From Nocardioides oleivorans (GTDB lineage Bacteria > Actinomycetota > Actinomycetes > Propionibacteriales > Nocardioidaceae), in contig NZ_SDWT01000001.1 in the NCBI RefSeq assembly GCF_004137255.1, positions 744,001-808,000 on the forward strand: a DNA stretch of 64,000 bases, read 5' to 3'. The position numbers and the translations under genes are program-made. Below are positions 41,715 to 50,189 of the stretch, piece after piece (the first letter of the stretch is position 1; every line of letters begins with the position of its first letter). Under the pieces are notes generated by a model. The model saw nothing but the letters and a program-made list of their open reading frames with translations, was not told the DNA's origin and did not search any database.

Positions 41715-41743
41715 ACTGTAGACCCGCGATGTCGCGTAGGTCA
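41715..41743 (-). promoter_or_regulatory. Promoter of the nuo operon
   Basis: TGACCT (41738-41743) and TACAGT (41715-41720) on the minus strand, exactly 17 bp apart, about 85 nt before the nuoA start. Confidence 0.6.
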
Positions 41744-41763
41744 CGCAGGGGGGCGGACCGGTG

Positions 41764-41796
41764 CATTGCCGCGCTGACCTGCGCATTTAGGCAATG
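41764..41796. promoter_or_regulatory. Inverted repeat upstream of the nuo promoter
   Basis: CATTGCC (41764-41770) and GGCAATG (41790-41796), 19 bp apart, just upstream of the -35 box. A second weaker TTAGG/CCTAA dyad overlaps. Candidate activator site; not matched to a known family. The rest of the 207-bp gap between menG and nuoA shows nothing else. Confidence 0.3.
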
Positions 41797-41835
41797 TGGA
41801 TGTGCCCTAATTCGTGCCGGGCGTCGTCGCGGGCC

Positions 41836-42525
41836 TCAGGCCGTGGCGCGGTGGAGGGCGACGATCCCGCCGGTCAGGTTGCGCCACTCCGGCGCCTGCC
41901 AGCCGGCCTCCACCATCAGGTCGGCGAGCCCGGCCTGGTCGGGCCAGGCGCGGATCGACTCGGCGAGGTAGACGTAGGCGTCGGAGGCGCTGGCGGTCAC
42001 CGAGGCGATCCTGGGCAGTGCCCTCATGAAGCCGTCGAGGTAGACGGTGCGGAACGCGCCGTTGGTCGGGCGGCTGAACTCGCAGACCACGAGCCGCCCG
42101 CCGGGACGGGTCACGCGGCGCATCTCCCGCAGCCCCGCGACCGGGTCCACGAAGTTGCGCAGGCCGTAGGAGATGGTCACGGCGTCGAACGTCTCGTCGA
42201 GGAAGGGCAGGCGGGTGCCGTCTCCGGCCACGAAGGGCAGCAACGGCCGGTCCTTCTTCCCCTGCCGCAGCATCCCGACCGAGAAGTCGCAGGGCACGGC
42301 GGTCGCGCCGCGCGTGTAGAACGGCTCGCTGGAGCAGCCGGTGCCGGCGGCGAGGTCGAGCACCAGGTCGCCGCGCTGCGGGTCGACCGCGTCGACCATC
42401 GAGCGCCGCCAGCTGCGCTGGATGCCGGCCGTCATCAGGTCGTTGGTGAGGTCGTAGCGCTTGGCCACGGTGTCGAACATGCGACGAACGTCGGTCGGTT
42501 GCTTGTCGAGCTCTGCGCGGGCCAC
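41836..42525 (-). CDS. menG: Demethylmenaquinone methyltransferase
   Basis: A 229-residue SAM-dependent methyltransferase that converts demethylmenaquinone to menaquinone. SAM motif [16 protein letters not shown], then [24 protein letters not shown] and [12 protein letters not shown], match UbiE/MenG. The GTG at 42525 follows a TACGCT box (42532-42537) by 6 nt, implying a leaderless mRNA; longer starts upstream are rejected on that basis. It is transcribed towards nuoA, which has its own promoter. Confidence 0.94.
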   Translation of the reverse strand: MARAELDKQPTDVRRMFDTVAKRYDLTNDLMTAGIQRSWRRSMVDAVDPQRGDLVLDLAAGTGCSSEPFYTRGATAVPCDFSVGMLRQGKKDRPLLPFVAGDGTRLPFLDETFDAVTISYGLRNFVDPVAGLREMRRVTRPGGRLVVCEFSRPTNGAFRTVYLDGFMRALPRIASVTASASDAYVYLAESIRAWPDQAGLADLMVEAGWQAPEWRNLTGGIVALHRATA

Positions 42526-42531
42526 GCGCTG

Positions 42532-42537
42532 AGCGTA
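42532..42537 (-). promoter_or_regulatory. -10 box of a leaderless menG promoter
   Basis: TACGCT on the minus strand, 6 nt before the GTG at 42525. Confidence 0.5.
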
Positions 42538-42608
42538 GGCGTCCGGTGCCCGTCGGACCCAACGTGGGTGCGGCCCGGACGCAACCCGGAGGCGTCGGTG
42601 CGCGTCCC

Positions 42609-42614
42609 TAGACT
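42609..42614 (+). promoter_or_regulatory. -10 box for the L,D-transpeptidase gene
   Basis: TAGACT, followed by a leader of about 30 nt containing the GGGGGAGG ribosome-binding site before the ATG at 42651. Confidence 0.45.
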
Positions 42615-42650
42615 GAGTCCGTCGATGGCTTTCCCCGGGGGAGGAACCAC

Positions 42651-43646
42651 ATGTCACGCCGCCAGCCTGCGCTCGTGCTGCTGCTCGCACTGCTGTGCGC
42701 CGCCACGGCGCTCACCGCGCCCACGTCGTCGTACGCCGCCACGGCCGGGGCCTCGGCCCGTGAGTTCGCCCCGATGCGGATCGGCGACACCGGCTGGCGG
42801 GTGCGGGTCCTGCAGAGCCGGCTCCACCAGCTCGACCTCCACTCCGAGGTGGTCACGAACCGCTTCGACACCGAGACGCGTGACGGCGTGGCCACCTTCC
42901 AGCGGCGTCGCGGGTGGACGGCGGACGGCGTCGTCGACGAGCGCACGTGGACCAAGGTCGTCGCCAGGACGACGGAGCCGACGTCCGACGCGCTCCACAA
43001 CGTCTACACGCCCGGACGGCCGCTGCTCGAGCGCGGCGACCGGGGCATGTGGGTGCGCCAGGTGCAGGCACGCCTCAAGCAGCTGCAGTGGTACGACGCC
43101 GAGGTGACCGGCCGCTTCACCGGCACGACCGTCGCCGCGGTCGAGGGCTTCCAGGCGAAACGGAGGATCCCGGTCACCGGCCAGGTCGACCGGCGCACCC
43201 TCACCCGGCTCAAGGACATGACCCGGGAGCCGACGAAGGCCGAGCTCTTCAACATCGTGCCGGCCGGTCCGGCGCTCGACCCGCGCTGCACGACGGGGCG
43301 GGCGATGTGCGTCGACAAGACCTCGCGCTCACTGCGCTGGGTGGTCGACGGGGTGGTGCTGAGGACGGTCGAGGTGCGCTTCGGCTCCGACGAGCTTCCG
43401 ACCCGCGAGGGCGAGTTCGCCGTCTACCGCAAGTCGCGCGACCACGTCTCGAGCCTCTACGGCACCTCGATGCCGTTCGCGATGTTCTTCTCGGGCGGGC
43501 AGGCCGTGCACTACTCCCCCGACTTCGCCGCCAACGGCTACAACGGCGCCTCGCACGGTTGCGTCAACGTGCGCGACTACGCGGCCGTGCAGTGGCTGTT
43601 CGACCAGGTCAGGATCGGCGACGAGGTGATCGTCTACCGATCCTGA
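42651..43646 (+). CDS. Secreted L,D-transpeptidase with two peptidoglycan-binding domains
   Basis: A 331-residue protein with a signal peptide (cut near SYA-A, residue about 29). Two PG_binding_1 repeats follow (about 40-105 and 120-190), each with the VQxxL...FD/FTG...VxxFQ pattern. The C-terminal YkuD domain carries [23 protein letters not shown] with catalytic Cys in SHGCVN. It should form 3-3 crosslinks in the cell wall or act on its stem peptides. Strong SD. It converges on the roadblock-protein gene, with 27 nt between stops. Confidence 0.92.
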   Translation: MSRRQPALVLLLALLCAATALTAPTSSYAATAGASAREFAPMRIGDTGWRVRVLQSRLHQLDLHSEVVTNRFDTETRDGVATFQRRRGWTADGVVDERTWTKVVARTTEPTSDALHNVYTPGRPLLERGDRGMWVRQVQARLKQLQWYDAEVTGRFTGTTVAAVEGFQAKRRIPVTGQVDRRTLTRLKDMTREPTKAELFNIVPAGPALDPRCTTGRAMCVDKTSRSLRWVVDGVVLRTVEVRFGSDELPTREGEFAVYRKSRDHVSSLYGTSMPFAMFFSGGQAVHYSPDFAANGYNGASHGCVNVRDYAAVQWLFDQVRIGDEVIVYRS

Positions 43647-43673
43647 CCGGTCACAGCGGCCCGAGGGGTTCGC

Positions 43674-44039
43674 TCAGATCTCGATCTGGTTGGACAGCGT
43701 GGCCAGCTTGTGGCGCGCCATCGCGAGGTTGGCCTTGCTCTTGTCGAGCACCAGGTAGATGAACAGGCCCGGGTGGCTCTTGGGCAGGTTGATCAGGTGG
43801 TAGGCCTGGCCCAGCGTGATCAGGATGTCGTCGATGGTGTCGTTGAGGCCGAGGCTCTCCATCGTGCGCATCTTGGCGCGGACGACGTCGGTGTTGCCGG
43901 CGGCGGCGACGTCGAGGTTCATCACGGAGGCGTCGCCGGCCTGGCCCAGGGCCATGCCCGACTGGTAGTCCACGAGGAGTGCGGCGACCGCGCCGTCGAT
44001 CTGCACGGCTTCCTTGAGGATCACGTCAACGTTCGTCAT
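43674..44039 (-). CDS. Roadblock/LC7 domain protein
   Basis: A 121-residue single-domain protein. NVDVILKEAVQIDGAVAALLVDYQSGMALGQAG and the following strand/helix pattern fit the roadblock/LC7 fold; the end is FIYLVLDKSKANLAMARHKL. Bacterial members form dimers and control small GTPases (MglB) or sit in conservons. No GTPase, sensor kinase or DUF742 gene is adjacent, so it is not a conservon. The neighbours are two degenerate acyl-CoA-synthetase-like genes upstream on the same strand. A GAAGGA site precedes the ATG. Confidence 0.85.
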   Translation of the reverse strand: MTNVDVILKEAVQIDGAVAALLVDYQSGMALGQAGDASVMNLDVAAAGNTDVVRAKMRTMESLGLNDTIDDILITLGQAYHLINLPKSHPGLFIYLVLDKSKANLAMARHKLATLSNQIEI

Positions 44040-44146
44040 TTCAGTTCCTTCTTCTCGGTGTTCGTCCCGGCCGCTGTGGTCGGGAGGTTCTGGGTGGGAG
44101 CGGCGGGACCGGAGCCGGGCCACGAGGCCCGGACGGTGCCGCTCGG

Positions 44147-45409
44147 TCATTGCTCGGCCTCGCGGGCCTGCTGCATCAGCAGCTTGTCGAGGAACGACTC
44201 GCCGCCGAAGAGCGGGAGCGAGGGCAGCACGAAGGCCGACTCCTCGGGTTCGTCGACGATCCGGATCGGCTGCTCGAGCCGGAGCCCGAAGTCGCTGCCC
44301 GGCTCACCGCGCGAGCGGCGCGGCAGGTCGGCCACGTCACCGATCACGACCGGTGCGGGCTCGGGCAGGTCGGGAGGAAGCAGGTCGCGTGGCGCGACGC
44401 CGACGACCTCGACGTCGCAGGCGCGCAGCAAGTCGCGCACGACCTCGGGCAGGTCAGCGGCGACGACGTGCTCCAGGCCGGCACCGAGCCAGGCGCGCAG
44501 CGCCACGGCGTTGGCTGCCCGGGCGCGCGCCGGCCGCAGGCGCCGGGCCCCGGGGACGGTCACGTTGGACACGACATCGGTGAGCGCGGAGGCAGCACCC
44601 GGTGCCAGGGCGAGGGCCGCGGGACGGAGGGCGTCGAGCGCCTCGGTGAGCCCGGCCGGCGAGGCCATGTGGGCCAGCGTGCCGCCGGTGGCCAGGTGGG
44701 CATCGCGGACGAGGTGGACGAAGGCGTCGACGTGCTCGCCGACGAGGAGGGTCACGCCGTCGCGCGGGAGCAGCGCGTCGTGGTCGACCGGTGCCTCGAC
44801 CTCGGACGCGACGCGGGACAGCACCGCGCCGGGCGGGAGCAGCCGCGCCACCGTGCCCTCGGGGTCGACGACGCGATCGAGCCGGTGGACGACGTCGGGG
44901 TCCATCACCAGGCGCTCGGCGCCAAGCGCGAGGAGCCGGCTCCACGAGTCGTCGCCGAGGTCGAGCATCTCGGCGGACGGGAAGCGCAGGCCGGCCAGGC
45001 GGTCGAGCTCGGCCTCGTCCTGCGACACGACGAGGCGCACGTCGACGCCGGACAGCTCGCGGACGAGGTCCTCGGACCTCGCCAGCGGCGAGACGTGGAT
45101 GACGACGGCGCCGATCGCGCGCAGGGCGATCTCGAGCTCGGGGTGCGGGTGTGCCGAGGGCAGGAGGGACAGCACGACCTGGTCGGTGCGCATGCCGCTG
45201 CGGATCAGGCCGGCGGCGGCGCGCTGGGCGGTCGTCTCGACCTGCTTCCACGACCGCGCCTCGACCCCCGCAGCGGTGGCGACGAGGAACGCGATGTCGT
45301 CTCCGCGCGTCTCCGCGAGGGCCGACAGCCGCCGCAGCGGCGACGGCGGGAGCACCGCCTCGTCGTGCGTCGGGAGCGCCGAGGCTCGAGCGTGTGCGAC
45401 GAAAGCCAT
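44147..45409 (-). CDS. Degenerate AMP-binding (acyl-CoA synthetase-like) protein 1
   Basis: About 420 residues. The N-terminal 250 residues resemble the first part of an ANL-superfamily synthetase (WKQVETTAQRAAAGLIRSGM, IALRAIGAVVIHVSPLARSE). The phosphate-binding loop (TSGTTGxPKG type), the YGxTE and YxTGD motifs and the C-terminal catalytic lysine domain are all missing. It shares RDAHLATGGTL with the upstream paralog. The C-terminal tail after about 360 is unrelated, acidic, and ends with FLDKLLMQQAREAEQ, possibly a docking helix. It is probably a pseudoenzyme; activity is not expected. ATG at 45409 with GAGGGAGG upstream. Confidence 0.7.
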   Translation of the reverse strand: MAFVAHARASALPTHDEAVLPPSPLRRLSALAETRGDDIAFLVATAAGVEARSWKQVETTAQRAAAGLIRSGMRTDQVVLSLLPSAHPHPELEIALRAIGAVVIHVSPLARSEDLVRELSGVDVRLVVSQDEAELDRLAGLRFPSAEMLDLGDDSWSRLLALGAERLVMDPDVVHRLDRVVDPEGTVARLLPPGAVLSRVASEVEAPVDHDALLPRDGVTLLVGEHVDAFVHLVRDAHLATGGTLAHMASPAGLTEALDALRPAALALAPGAASALTDVVSNVTVPGARRLRPARARAANAVALRAWLGAGLEHVVAADLPEVVRDLLRACDVEVVGVAPRDLLPPDLPEPAPVVIGDVADLPRRSRGEPGSDFGLRLEQPIRIVDEPEESAFVLPSLPLFGGESFLDKLLMQQAREAEQ

Positions 45410-45570
45410 CGGGACCCCCTCCCTCGACTGGTTGAACGGACAACCACTATTCTCGGGGAACTGCAACCCCTGTCTGGGGGCTTTTACCTACGCGTTCGCC
45501 GCCTGTGCATCACTCGTGGAACCAGTTCTCAGGTCGTGAGACGGCCGTCACGGACCGTCGTCGGCGCTCC

Positions 45571-46749
45571 TCAGGACCCGGCGAGCGAGAAGGCGGCGTC
45601 CAGGTCGCTGCGACCGCCGCCGCGTCGCGGGAGGTGTGCGTCGACCACCTGGGCGACCGGCGCGGCCGGCACGGCCACCACGGCGTGCTCGGCGGCCAGC
45701 TCCAGCCGGACGGCCGGGTGGTGCGCGATCCGGCCGAGCCGGTGGCCCAGCGTCGTCGCGAGCCCGCTGATCGTCCGGTTCACGCGGGCGTCGAGCGCCA
45801 GCACGCGCACCCGACCGCCGAACCACGGCGCGAGGCCCACGACCTCGTCGGCCAGCCTGCGCGTCCTCGAGCCCATCCTCGCCTCAGCGACGCGGGCGCT
45901 GGTGGCCTCGAGGACCTCCAGCGGGGTCGCGTGCCACGGGGCGCCGTCGATGGTCGCGTGCTCGAGCAGGTGCTCGAGGTCGCGGGCGGCGGCGTGGTCG
46001 AGCAGCACGTGCGTGGGAGACCAGCGCGCGAGCGCGGCCCCGAGCTGGTCGGGGCGCTCGACCCACACGAGGGAGCAGCCACTGGTCAGGTGCGCGTCGC
46101 GGACCACGGTCGTGAAGCGGTCGGTCGCCTCGCCGGTCAGCACGGCGACGTCGTCGCCCACGAGGTCCGCCAGCGTGCCGGAGGACTCCGGGCGGAAGAG
46201 CCAGGAGGGGCCCTTCTCGCGGGGCAGGCCGAGCACGGCGCCCGAGGACGCTCCGGCGCGAGCGGTGGCGACCCACGCGAGCAGGTCGGGCTGGCGCTTG
46301 CGGCGCTCGAGGCCCATCCCGCGCAGCCGTTCCCACGACCGGTCGTCGCACTCGAAGAGCTGGGCCTCCATCAGGCCCGCCTGCTGCAGCAGCGCCAGGC
46401 GGCTGTCGTCGTCGACGATCACCAGGCGCACCTCGATCTCGTCGAGCAGGCGACCGACCTCGACGGGGTCCATGTGCTCGGGGAGCAGGAGCGGTACGGC
46501 GCCCGCGACGCGCGTGGCCAGCTCGAGCTCGACCTGGCGGATCCCCGTGGGCACGCGGATGACGACGACCTGTCCGGGGTTCACCCCGGCCTCGATCATC
46601 CCGGCGGCGCCGTCGATCGTGCGGCGGTAGAGCTCGTTCCAGGTCAGCGAGGCCCACGAGTCCCCGCGCTGCTCGGCGACCGCCACGTCCAGGGCACGAC
46701 TGCGCGCGTGGCGCTCCAGACGCGCCAACGGCGAAGGCTGAACAGGCAC
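45571..46749 (-). CDS. Degenerate AMP-binding (acyl-CoA synthetase-like) protein 2
   Basis: A 392-residue paralog of the downstream gene. SWASLTWNELYRRTIDGAAGMIEAGV is the clear N-terminal ANL segment (split here only for reading), and residues about 260-360 follow the fatty-acid synthetase layout up to GGRVRVLALDARVNRTI, where an active enzyme would have a G-loop. There is no P-loop, no YGxTE and no C-terminal domain. GTG at 46749 with AAGGAG 8 nt upstream; a TACTTT -10 box lies at 46783-46788. Order on the transcript is protein 2, protein 1, roadblock protein. Function unknown. Confidence 0.7.
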   Translation of the reverse strand: MPVQPSPLARLERHARSRALDVAVAEQRGDSWASLTWNELYRRTIDGAAGMIEAGVNPGQVVVIRVPTGIRQVELELATRVAGAVPLLLPEHMDPVEVGRLLDEIEVRLVIVDDDSRLALLQQAGLMEAQLFECDDRSWERLRGMGLERRKRQPDLLAWVATARAGASSGAVLGLPREKGPSWLFRPESSGTLADLVGDDVAVLTGEATDRFTTVVRDAHLTSGCSLVWVERPDQLGAALARWSPTHVLLDHAAARDLEHLLEHATIDGAPWHATPLEVLEATSARVAEARMGSRTRRLADEVVGLAPWFGGRVRVLALDARVNRTISGLATTLGHRLGRIAHHPAVRLELAAEHAVVAVPAAPVAQVVDAHLPRRGGGRSDLDAAFSLAGS

Positions 46750-46782
46750 TTGCGGCTCCTTCTGCTCCTGGTGTATCCGCCG

Positions 46783-46788
46783 AAAGTA
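46783..46788 (-). promoter_or_regulatory. -10 box for the degenerate synthetase/roadblock set
   Basis: TACTTT on the minus strand, about 34 nt before the GTG at 46749. This leaves a leader with a good ribosome-binding site. Confidence 0.4.
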
Positions 46789-46854
46789 GGGCAGGACCTG
46801 TGGCGCTGTTCACGGTTTCGCCCATCTGCACCCCGGAGGCGGGGAACCCCGGCG

Positions 46855-46860
46855 TACGCT
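46855..46860 (+). promoter_or_regulatory. -10 box of a leaderless menF promoter
   Basis: TACGCT, 8 nt before the GTG at 46869. Confidence 0.45.
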
Positions 46861-46868
46861 CTCCCCTC

Positions 46869-48128
46869 GTGACGCCCCCCTCGTCCGCCCCGCAGGCGGG
46901 TCAAGCCGCCCCGCTCGTCGTGCGCACCATCCCGGTGGACCAGGCGGACCTGCCGCTCCTCGACCTGCTGCCGCAGCAGGACCCGGTCAGCTGGCTGCGT
47001 CGTGGCGAGGGCCTCGTCGGCTGGGGCGTCGCCGCACGGCTCGAGACGTCGGGACCGACCCGGTTCAGCGACGCGGTGAAGTGGTGGTCGGAGACCGTGG
47101 CCCGCGCCGACGTCGAGGACCACGTGGGCGAGCCGGGCACCGGGCTGGTCTGCTTCGGCGCCTTCGCCTTCGCCGACGAGCCGGGCGACTCCGTGCTGGT
47201 CATCCCCCAGGTCGTCGTCGGTCGCCGCGGCGACCGCACCTGGCTGACGACGGTGTCGGTCGACGCGCCCGACCTCGCGCCCACGGACCGGCCCTCGCCG
47301 CCCGTCGGCCTGGTCTTCTCCGACGGCGCCCGCAACGGCGAGGAGTGGATGTCGGTCGTGGCCGACGCGGTCGACCGGATCGCTGCCGGCGACCTGGAGA
47401 AGGTCGTCCTGGCCCGCGACCTCATCGCCACCACCGACGAGCCGCTCGACGTCCGCTGGCCGCTGCGCCGCCTCGCCGAGAGCTACGAGATGTGCTGGAC
47501 GTTCCACGTCGACGGCCTCTTCGGCGCGACCCCCGAGATGCTGGTGCGTCGCGAGCGTGGCCTGGTGACCTCGCGCGTGCTGGCCGGGACCATCCGGCGC
47601 ACGGGCGACGACGAGCGCGACCTCGCCCTCGCCGCCACCCTCGCCCGGTCGTCGAAGGACCTGGAGGAGCACGAGTACGCCGTGCGCTCGGTCGCCGACG
47701 CCCTCGAGCCGCACTGCTCGTCGATGAGCGTGCCCGAGGCGCCGTTCGTGCTGCACCTGCCCAACGTGATGCACCTGGCCACCGACGTGAACGGCGTCGT
47801 CCACGACCTCGCCACCTCGCTCCAGCTCGCCGAGTCGCTGCACCCGTCGGCGGCCGTGGGCGGCACCCCGACACCGGTCGCGACGCGGCTCATCTCCGAG
47901 ATCGAGGGCATGGCTCGCGACCGCTACGCCGGTCCGGTCGGCTGGATGGACGGCGACGGCGACGGCGAGTGGGGCATCGCCCTGCGGTCCGCGATGGTCA
48001 CCGAGGACGGCGTACGCCTCTTCGCCGGCTGCGGCATCGTGGCCAGCTCCGACCCCGAGGCCGAGCTCGCCGAGTCGCAGGCCAAGTTCGTGCCGGTGCG
48101 CGACGCGCTGGGCGCCGACACCCCCTAG
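46869..48128 (+). CDS. menF: Isochorismate synthase
   Basis: A 419-residue chorismate-binding enzyme that converts chorismate to isochorismate, the first committed step to menaquinone. Conserved parts: AGDLEKVVLARDL, FGATPEMLVRRERG, LAGTIRRTGDDERD, SSKDLEEHEYAV, LHPSAAVGGTPTPVA and the ending VDGVRLFAGCGIV type (here EDGVRLFAGCGIV). Start GTG 46869 rather than the upstream 46800, because of the -10 box and because it removes a tail with no homology. It overlaps the convergent MBL gene by 4 nt. An entC/dhbC role for a siderophore is possible, but context favours menaquinone. Confidence 0.9.
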   Translation: MTPPSSAPQAGQAAPLVVRTIPVDQADLPLLDLLPQQDPVSWLRRGEGLVGWGVAARLETSGPTRFSDAVKWWSETVARADVEDHVGEPGTGLVCFGAFAFADEPGDSVLVIPQVVVGRRGDRTWLTTVSVDAPDLAPTDRPSPPVGLVFSDGARNGEEWMSVVADAVDRIAAGDLEKVVLARDLIATTDEPLDVRWPLRRLAESYEMCWTFHVDGLFGATPEMLVRRERGLVTSRVLAGTIRRTGDDERDLALAATLARSSKDLEEHEYAVRSVADALEPHCSSMSVPEAPFVLHLPNVMHLATDVNGVVHDLATSLQLAESLHPSAAVGGTPTPVATRLISEIEGMARDRYAGPVGWMDGDGDGEWGIALRSAMVTEDGVRLFAGCGIVASSDPEAELAESQAKFVPVRDALGADTP

Positions 48129-48769
48129 GCCTGCTGGAGGTCCTGGCCGGTCTCGCGGAGCTCGAACGCCTGGCCCTCGGGCAGCAGGTTGCGGAAGTGG
48201 GTGGCGGCCATGGCGACACCGACGTCGCTGTAGACCCGCTCGTGGATGCCCAGGGAGGTCGGGGCGCCGACCTGGCGGGCGAAGTCGATCGCCTCGCTGA
48301 TCTTGAGCCAGGGGCCGCTCACCGGGGCGAGCAGCACGTCGACCGCCCGCGGCGGCACGGTCAGCGAGTCGCCCGGGTGGTAGACGCTGCTGCCCCCGGA
48401 CTCGAGGAGGTAGCCGGAGTTGTCGAAGCGGTCGTAGTCGGGGTGGATCACCGCGTGCTTCTCGCCGACCACCTCCACCGAGGTCCCCGCGACCTCGAGC
48501 CGGTCGCCCGGGCGTAGGACGGTCACCCGCTCGGCCACGTCGGGTGCCTGCTCGCGCAGCATCCGCTCCACCGCGGCGATCGTCCAGATCGGCGCGTCGG
48601 AGCGCCGCAGGTGGTCGGGGTGGACGTGGTCGGCGTGCTCGTGGGTCAGCAGCACCGCATCGGCGCCGTCGATCGCCTCGGCCTCGCTGAAGCTCCCCGG
48701 GTCGATGACGACCACGCCGCCCTCGCCCTGGATCCGCACGCAGGCATGGCCGAACTTCGTGATCCGCAT
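48125..48769 (-). CDS. MBL-fold metallohydrolase (UlaG/YycJ-like)
   Basis: A 214-residue metallo-beta-lactamase-fold hydrolase. ITKFGHACVRIQGEGGVVVIDPG, then the metal motif LTHEHADHVHPDHL, then YHPGDSLTVPP and SLGIHERV, match the UPF0173-type group. The substrate is unknown. ATG at 48769 lies 7 nt after a TAGGCT -10 box (48777-48782), implying a leaderless start. Its stop and the menF stop share the CTAG tetranucleotide. Confidence 0.85.
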   Translation of the reverse strand: MRITKFGHACVRIQGEGGVVVIDPGSFSEAEAIDGADAVLLTHEHADHVHPDHLRRSDAPIWTIAAVERMLREQAPDVAERVTVLRPGDRLEVAGTSVEVVGEKHAVIHPDYDRFDNSGYLLESGGSSVYHPGDSLTVPPRAVDVLLAPVSGPWLKISEAIDFARQVGAPTSLGIHERVYSDVGVAMAATHFRNLLPEGQAFELRETGQDLQQA

Positions 48770-48776
48770 GACGCCC

Positions 48777-48782
48777 AGCCTA
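48777..48782 (-). promoter_or_regulatory. -10 box of a leaderless MBL hydrolase promoter
   Basis: TAGGCT on the minus strand, 7 nt before the ATG at 48769. Confidence 0.5.
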
Positions 48783-48910
48783 GGACTGCGGCGATTTCGC
48801 TGATGAATGTGTGACGCATGGGGTCCGCGGTTATGGTGGTCGCGCCTCTGACGGGTGGAGAGTGCCCCGGGGGATCCATGCCAATCGCACCCGAGACGAA
48901 GAGAGTTCAC

Positions 48911-50122
48911 ATGTCTGCACGCCGCGTGCTAGCAGGCAGCGTCGCCGCGCTGCTCCTGCCCGCGTCCCTGCTCCTGACGACCGAGATCGGCTCGGCCAAC
49001 GACTCCGACCCGTCGGCGCAGGCCGCAGCGAAGTCGTCGGTCTTCACCAAGAAGGCCGGTCAGAAGATCTCGCTGGAGGTGCTCCCGCAAATCGTCCAGC
49101 AGGGCAAGCGCCCCGCCAGCGCGAACGCCGCCAAGGGCTCGGTCATCGCGACTCTCAAGCCCGTGAAGGTCGGCCGCAAGGTCACCCTCGAGGTCCAGCA
49201 GGGCTCGAAGTGGAAGAAGGCCGGCACGGCCAAGCAGGAGAAGTCCGGCAAGGCCTACTTCCGCGCCAACGTGTCCAAGGGCGGCCTCCCGCTGACCTAC
49301 CGCGTCACCGCCAACAAGCTCGGCAACCTCAAGAAGGTCTCGAGCAAGAGCCAGGACACCTCGGCGTGGGTCACCCCGACCTTCACCGACGAGTTCTCCG
49401 GAAGCGTCCTGTCCCCCGTCTGGAGCATGCGCGGCCAGGACTACGAGGCGCAGAGCAAGCGCCTGTGCTCCAAGGGCTCGCCCGAGGCCGTCAAGGTCGG
49501 CGGCGGCACCCTGCGCCTGAGCGTCATCAAGGACAAGTCGCGCAGCGACAAGTGCACCGCGGTCTCGCGCAAGAAGAAGCAGAAGATCTCCTACCGCCTC
49601 AACGGTCACGTCGGCACCGCCGACGCGTTCAGCTTCCGCTACGGCGTGGCTGCCGCGCGCATCAAGATGCAGCAGTCGCGCGGCCAGCACGCCAGCTTCT
49701 GGCTCCAGCCGATCGGCGAGAACCAGCCGGGCAGCGACGGCCACGAGATCGACGTCATCGAGTACTTCGGCGACAAGCACCCGCAGGGCGGCCTCACCAG
49801 CTTCATCCACTGGTACAAGGGCCAGCGCCTGATCAAGACCGGCTCGTGGATCAAGAACTCCGAGTCGTTCCTGAAGAACAAGAAGGACGGCTGGTCGAAG
49901 AACTACCACGTGTTCTCGGTCCAGTGGACGCCCAAGGCGATCAGCATGTACATCGACGGCAAGGAGACCTGGCGCACGTCGGCCCGCGTCTCGAAGGCCC
50001 AGCAGTACCTCATCCTCAGCATGCTCGCCTCGGACTACGAGGCGCTGGAGATGAAGGACTCGAAGCTGCCGCAGAGCATGGACGTCGACTGGGTCCGCGT
50101 GTGGGAGACCCCGCAGCCCTGA
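48911..50122 (+). CDS. Secreted GH16 endo-glycosidase
   Basis: A 403-residue secreted protein. Signal peptide (cut near GSA-N, about 36), a Lys-rich beta domain (about 48-150) of unknown fold, and a GH16 jelly-roll from about 157. The catalytic signature EIDVIEY is intact (nucleophile E279, acid/base E284). Family substrates are beta-1,3-glucans, laminarin or galactans; which one is not readable. TATGGT at 48832-48837 is a possible -10 box. It ends before a bidirectional terminator. Confidence 0.9.
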   Translation: MSARRVLAGSVAALLLPASLLLTTEIGSANDSDPSAQAAAKSSVFTKKAGQKISLEVLPQIVQQGKRPASANAAKGSVIATLKPVKVGRKVTLEVQQGSKWKKAGTAKQEKSGKAYFRANVSKGGLPLTYRVTANKLGNLKKVSSKSQDTSAWVTPTFTDEFSGSVLSPVWSMRGQDYEAQSKRLCSKGSPEAVKVGGGTLRLSVIKDKSRSDKCTAVSRKKKQKISYRLNGHVGTADAFSFRYGVAAARIKMQQSRGQHASFWLQPIGENQPGSDGHEIDVIEYFGDKHPQGGLTSFIHWYKGQRLIKTGSWIKNSESFLKNKKDGWSKNYHVFSVQWTPKAISMYIDGKETWRTSARVSKAQQYLILSMLASDYEALEMKDSKLPQSMDVDWVRVWETPQP

Positions 50123-50146
50123 TCGACTGACCGCTTCACCACGGCC

Positions 50147-50189
50147 CGCGCCCTGGTCCTCCCTGATCTCAGGGCAGGACCAGGGCGCG
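50147..50189. terminator. Bidirectional terminator covering the end of menD
   Basis: CGCGCCCTGGTCCT and AGGACCAGGGCGCG pair perfectly, with an inner CCCTGA/TCAGGG stem and a single bulged C. Total stem about 20 bp. The arms include the last codons of menD. Confidence 0.8.

Noticed and set aside
43674..44039. Conservon (cvn) with sensor kinase and GTPase
   Set aside because: Only the roadblock component is present; the other conservon genes are not in the neighbourhood.
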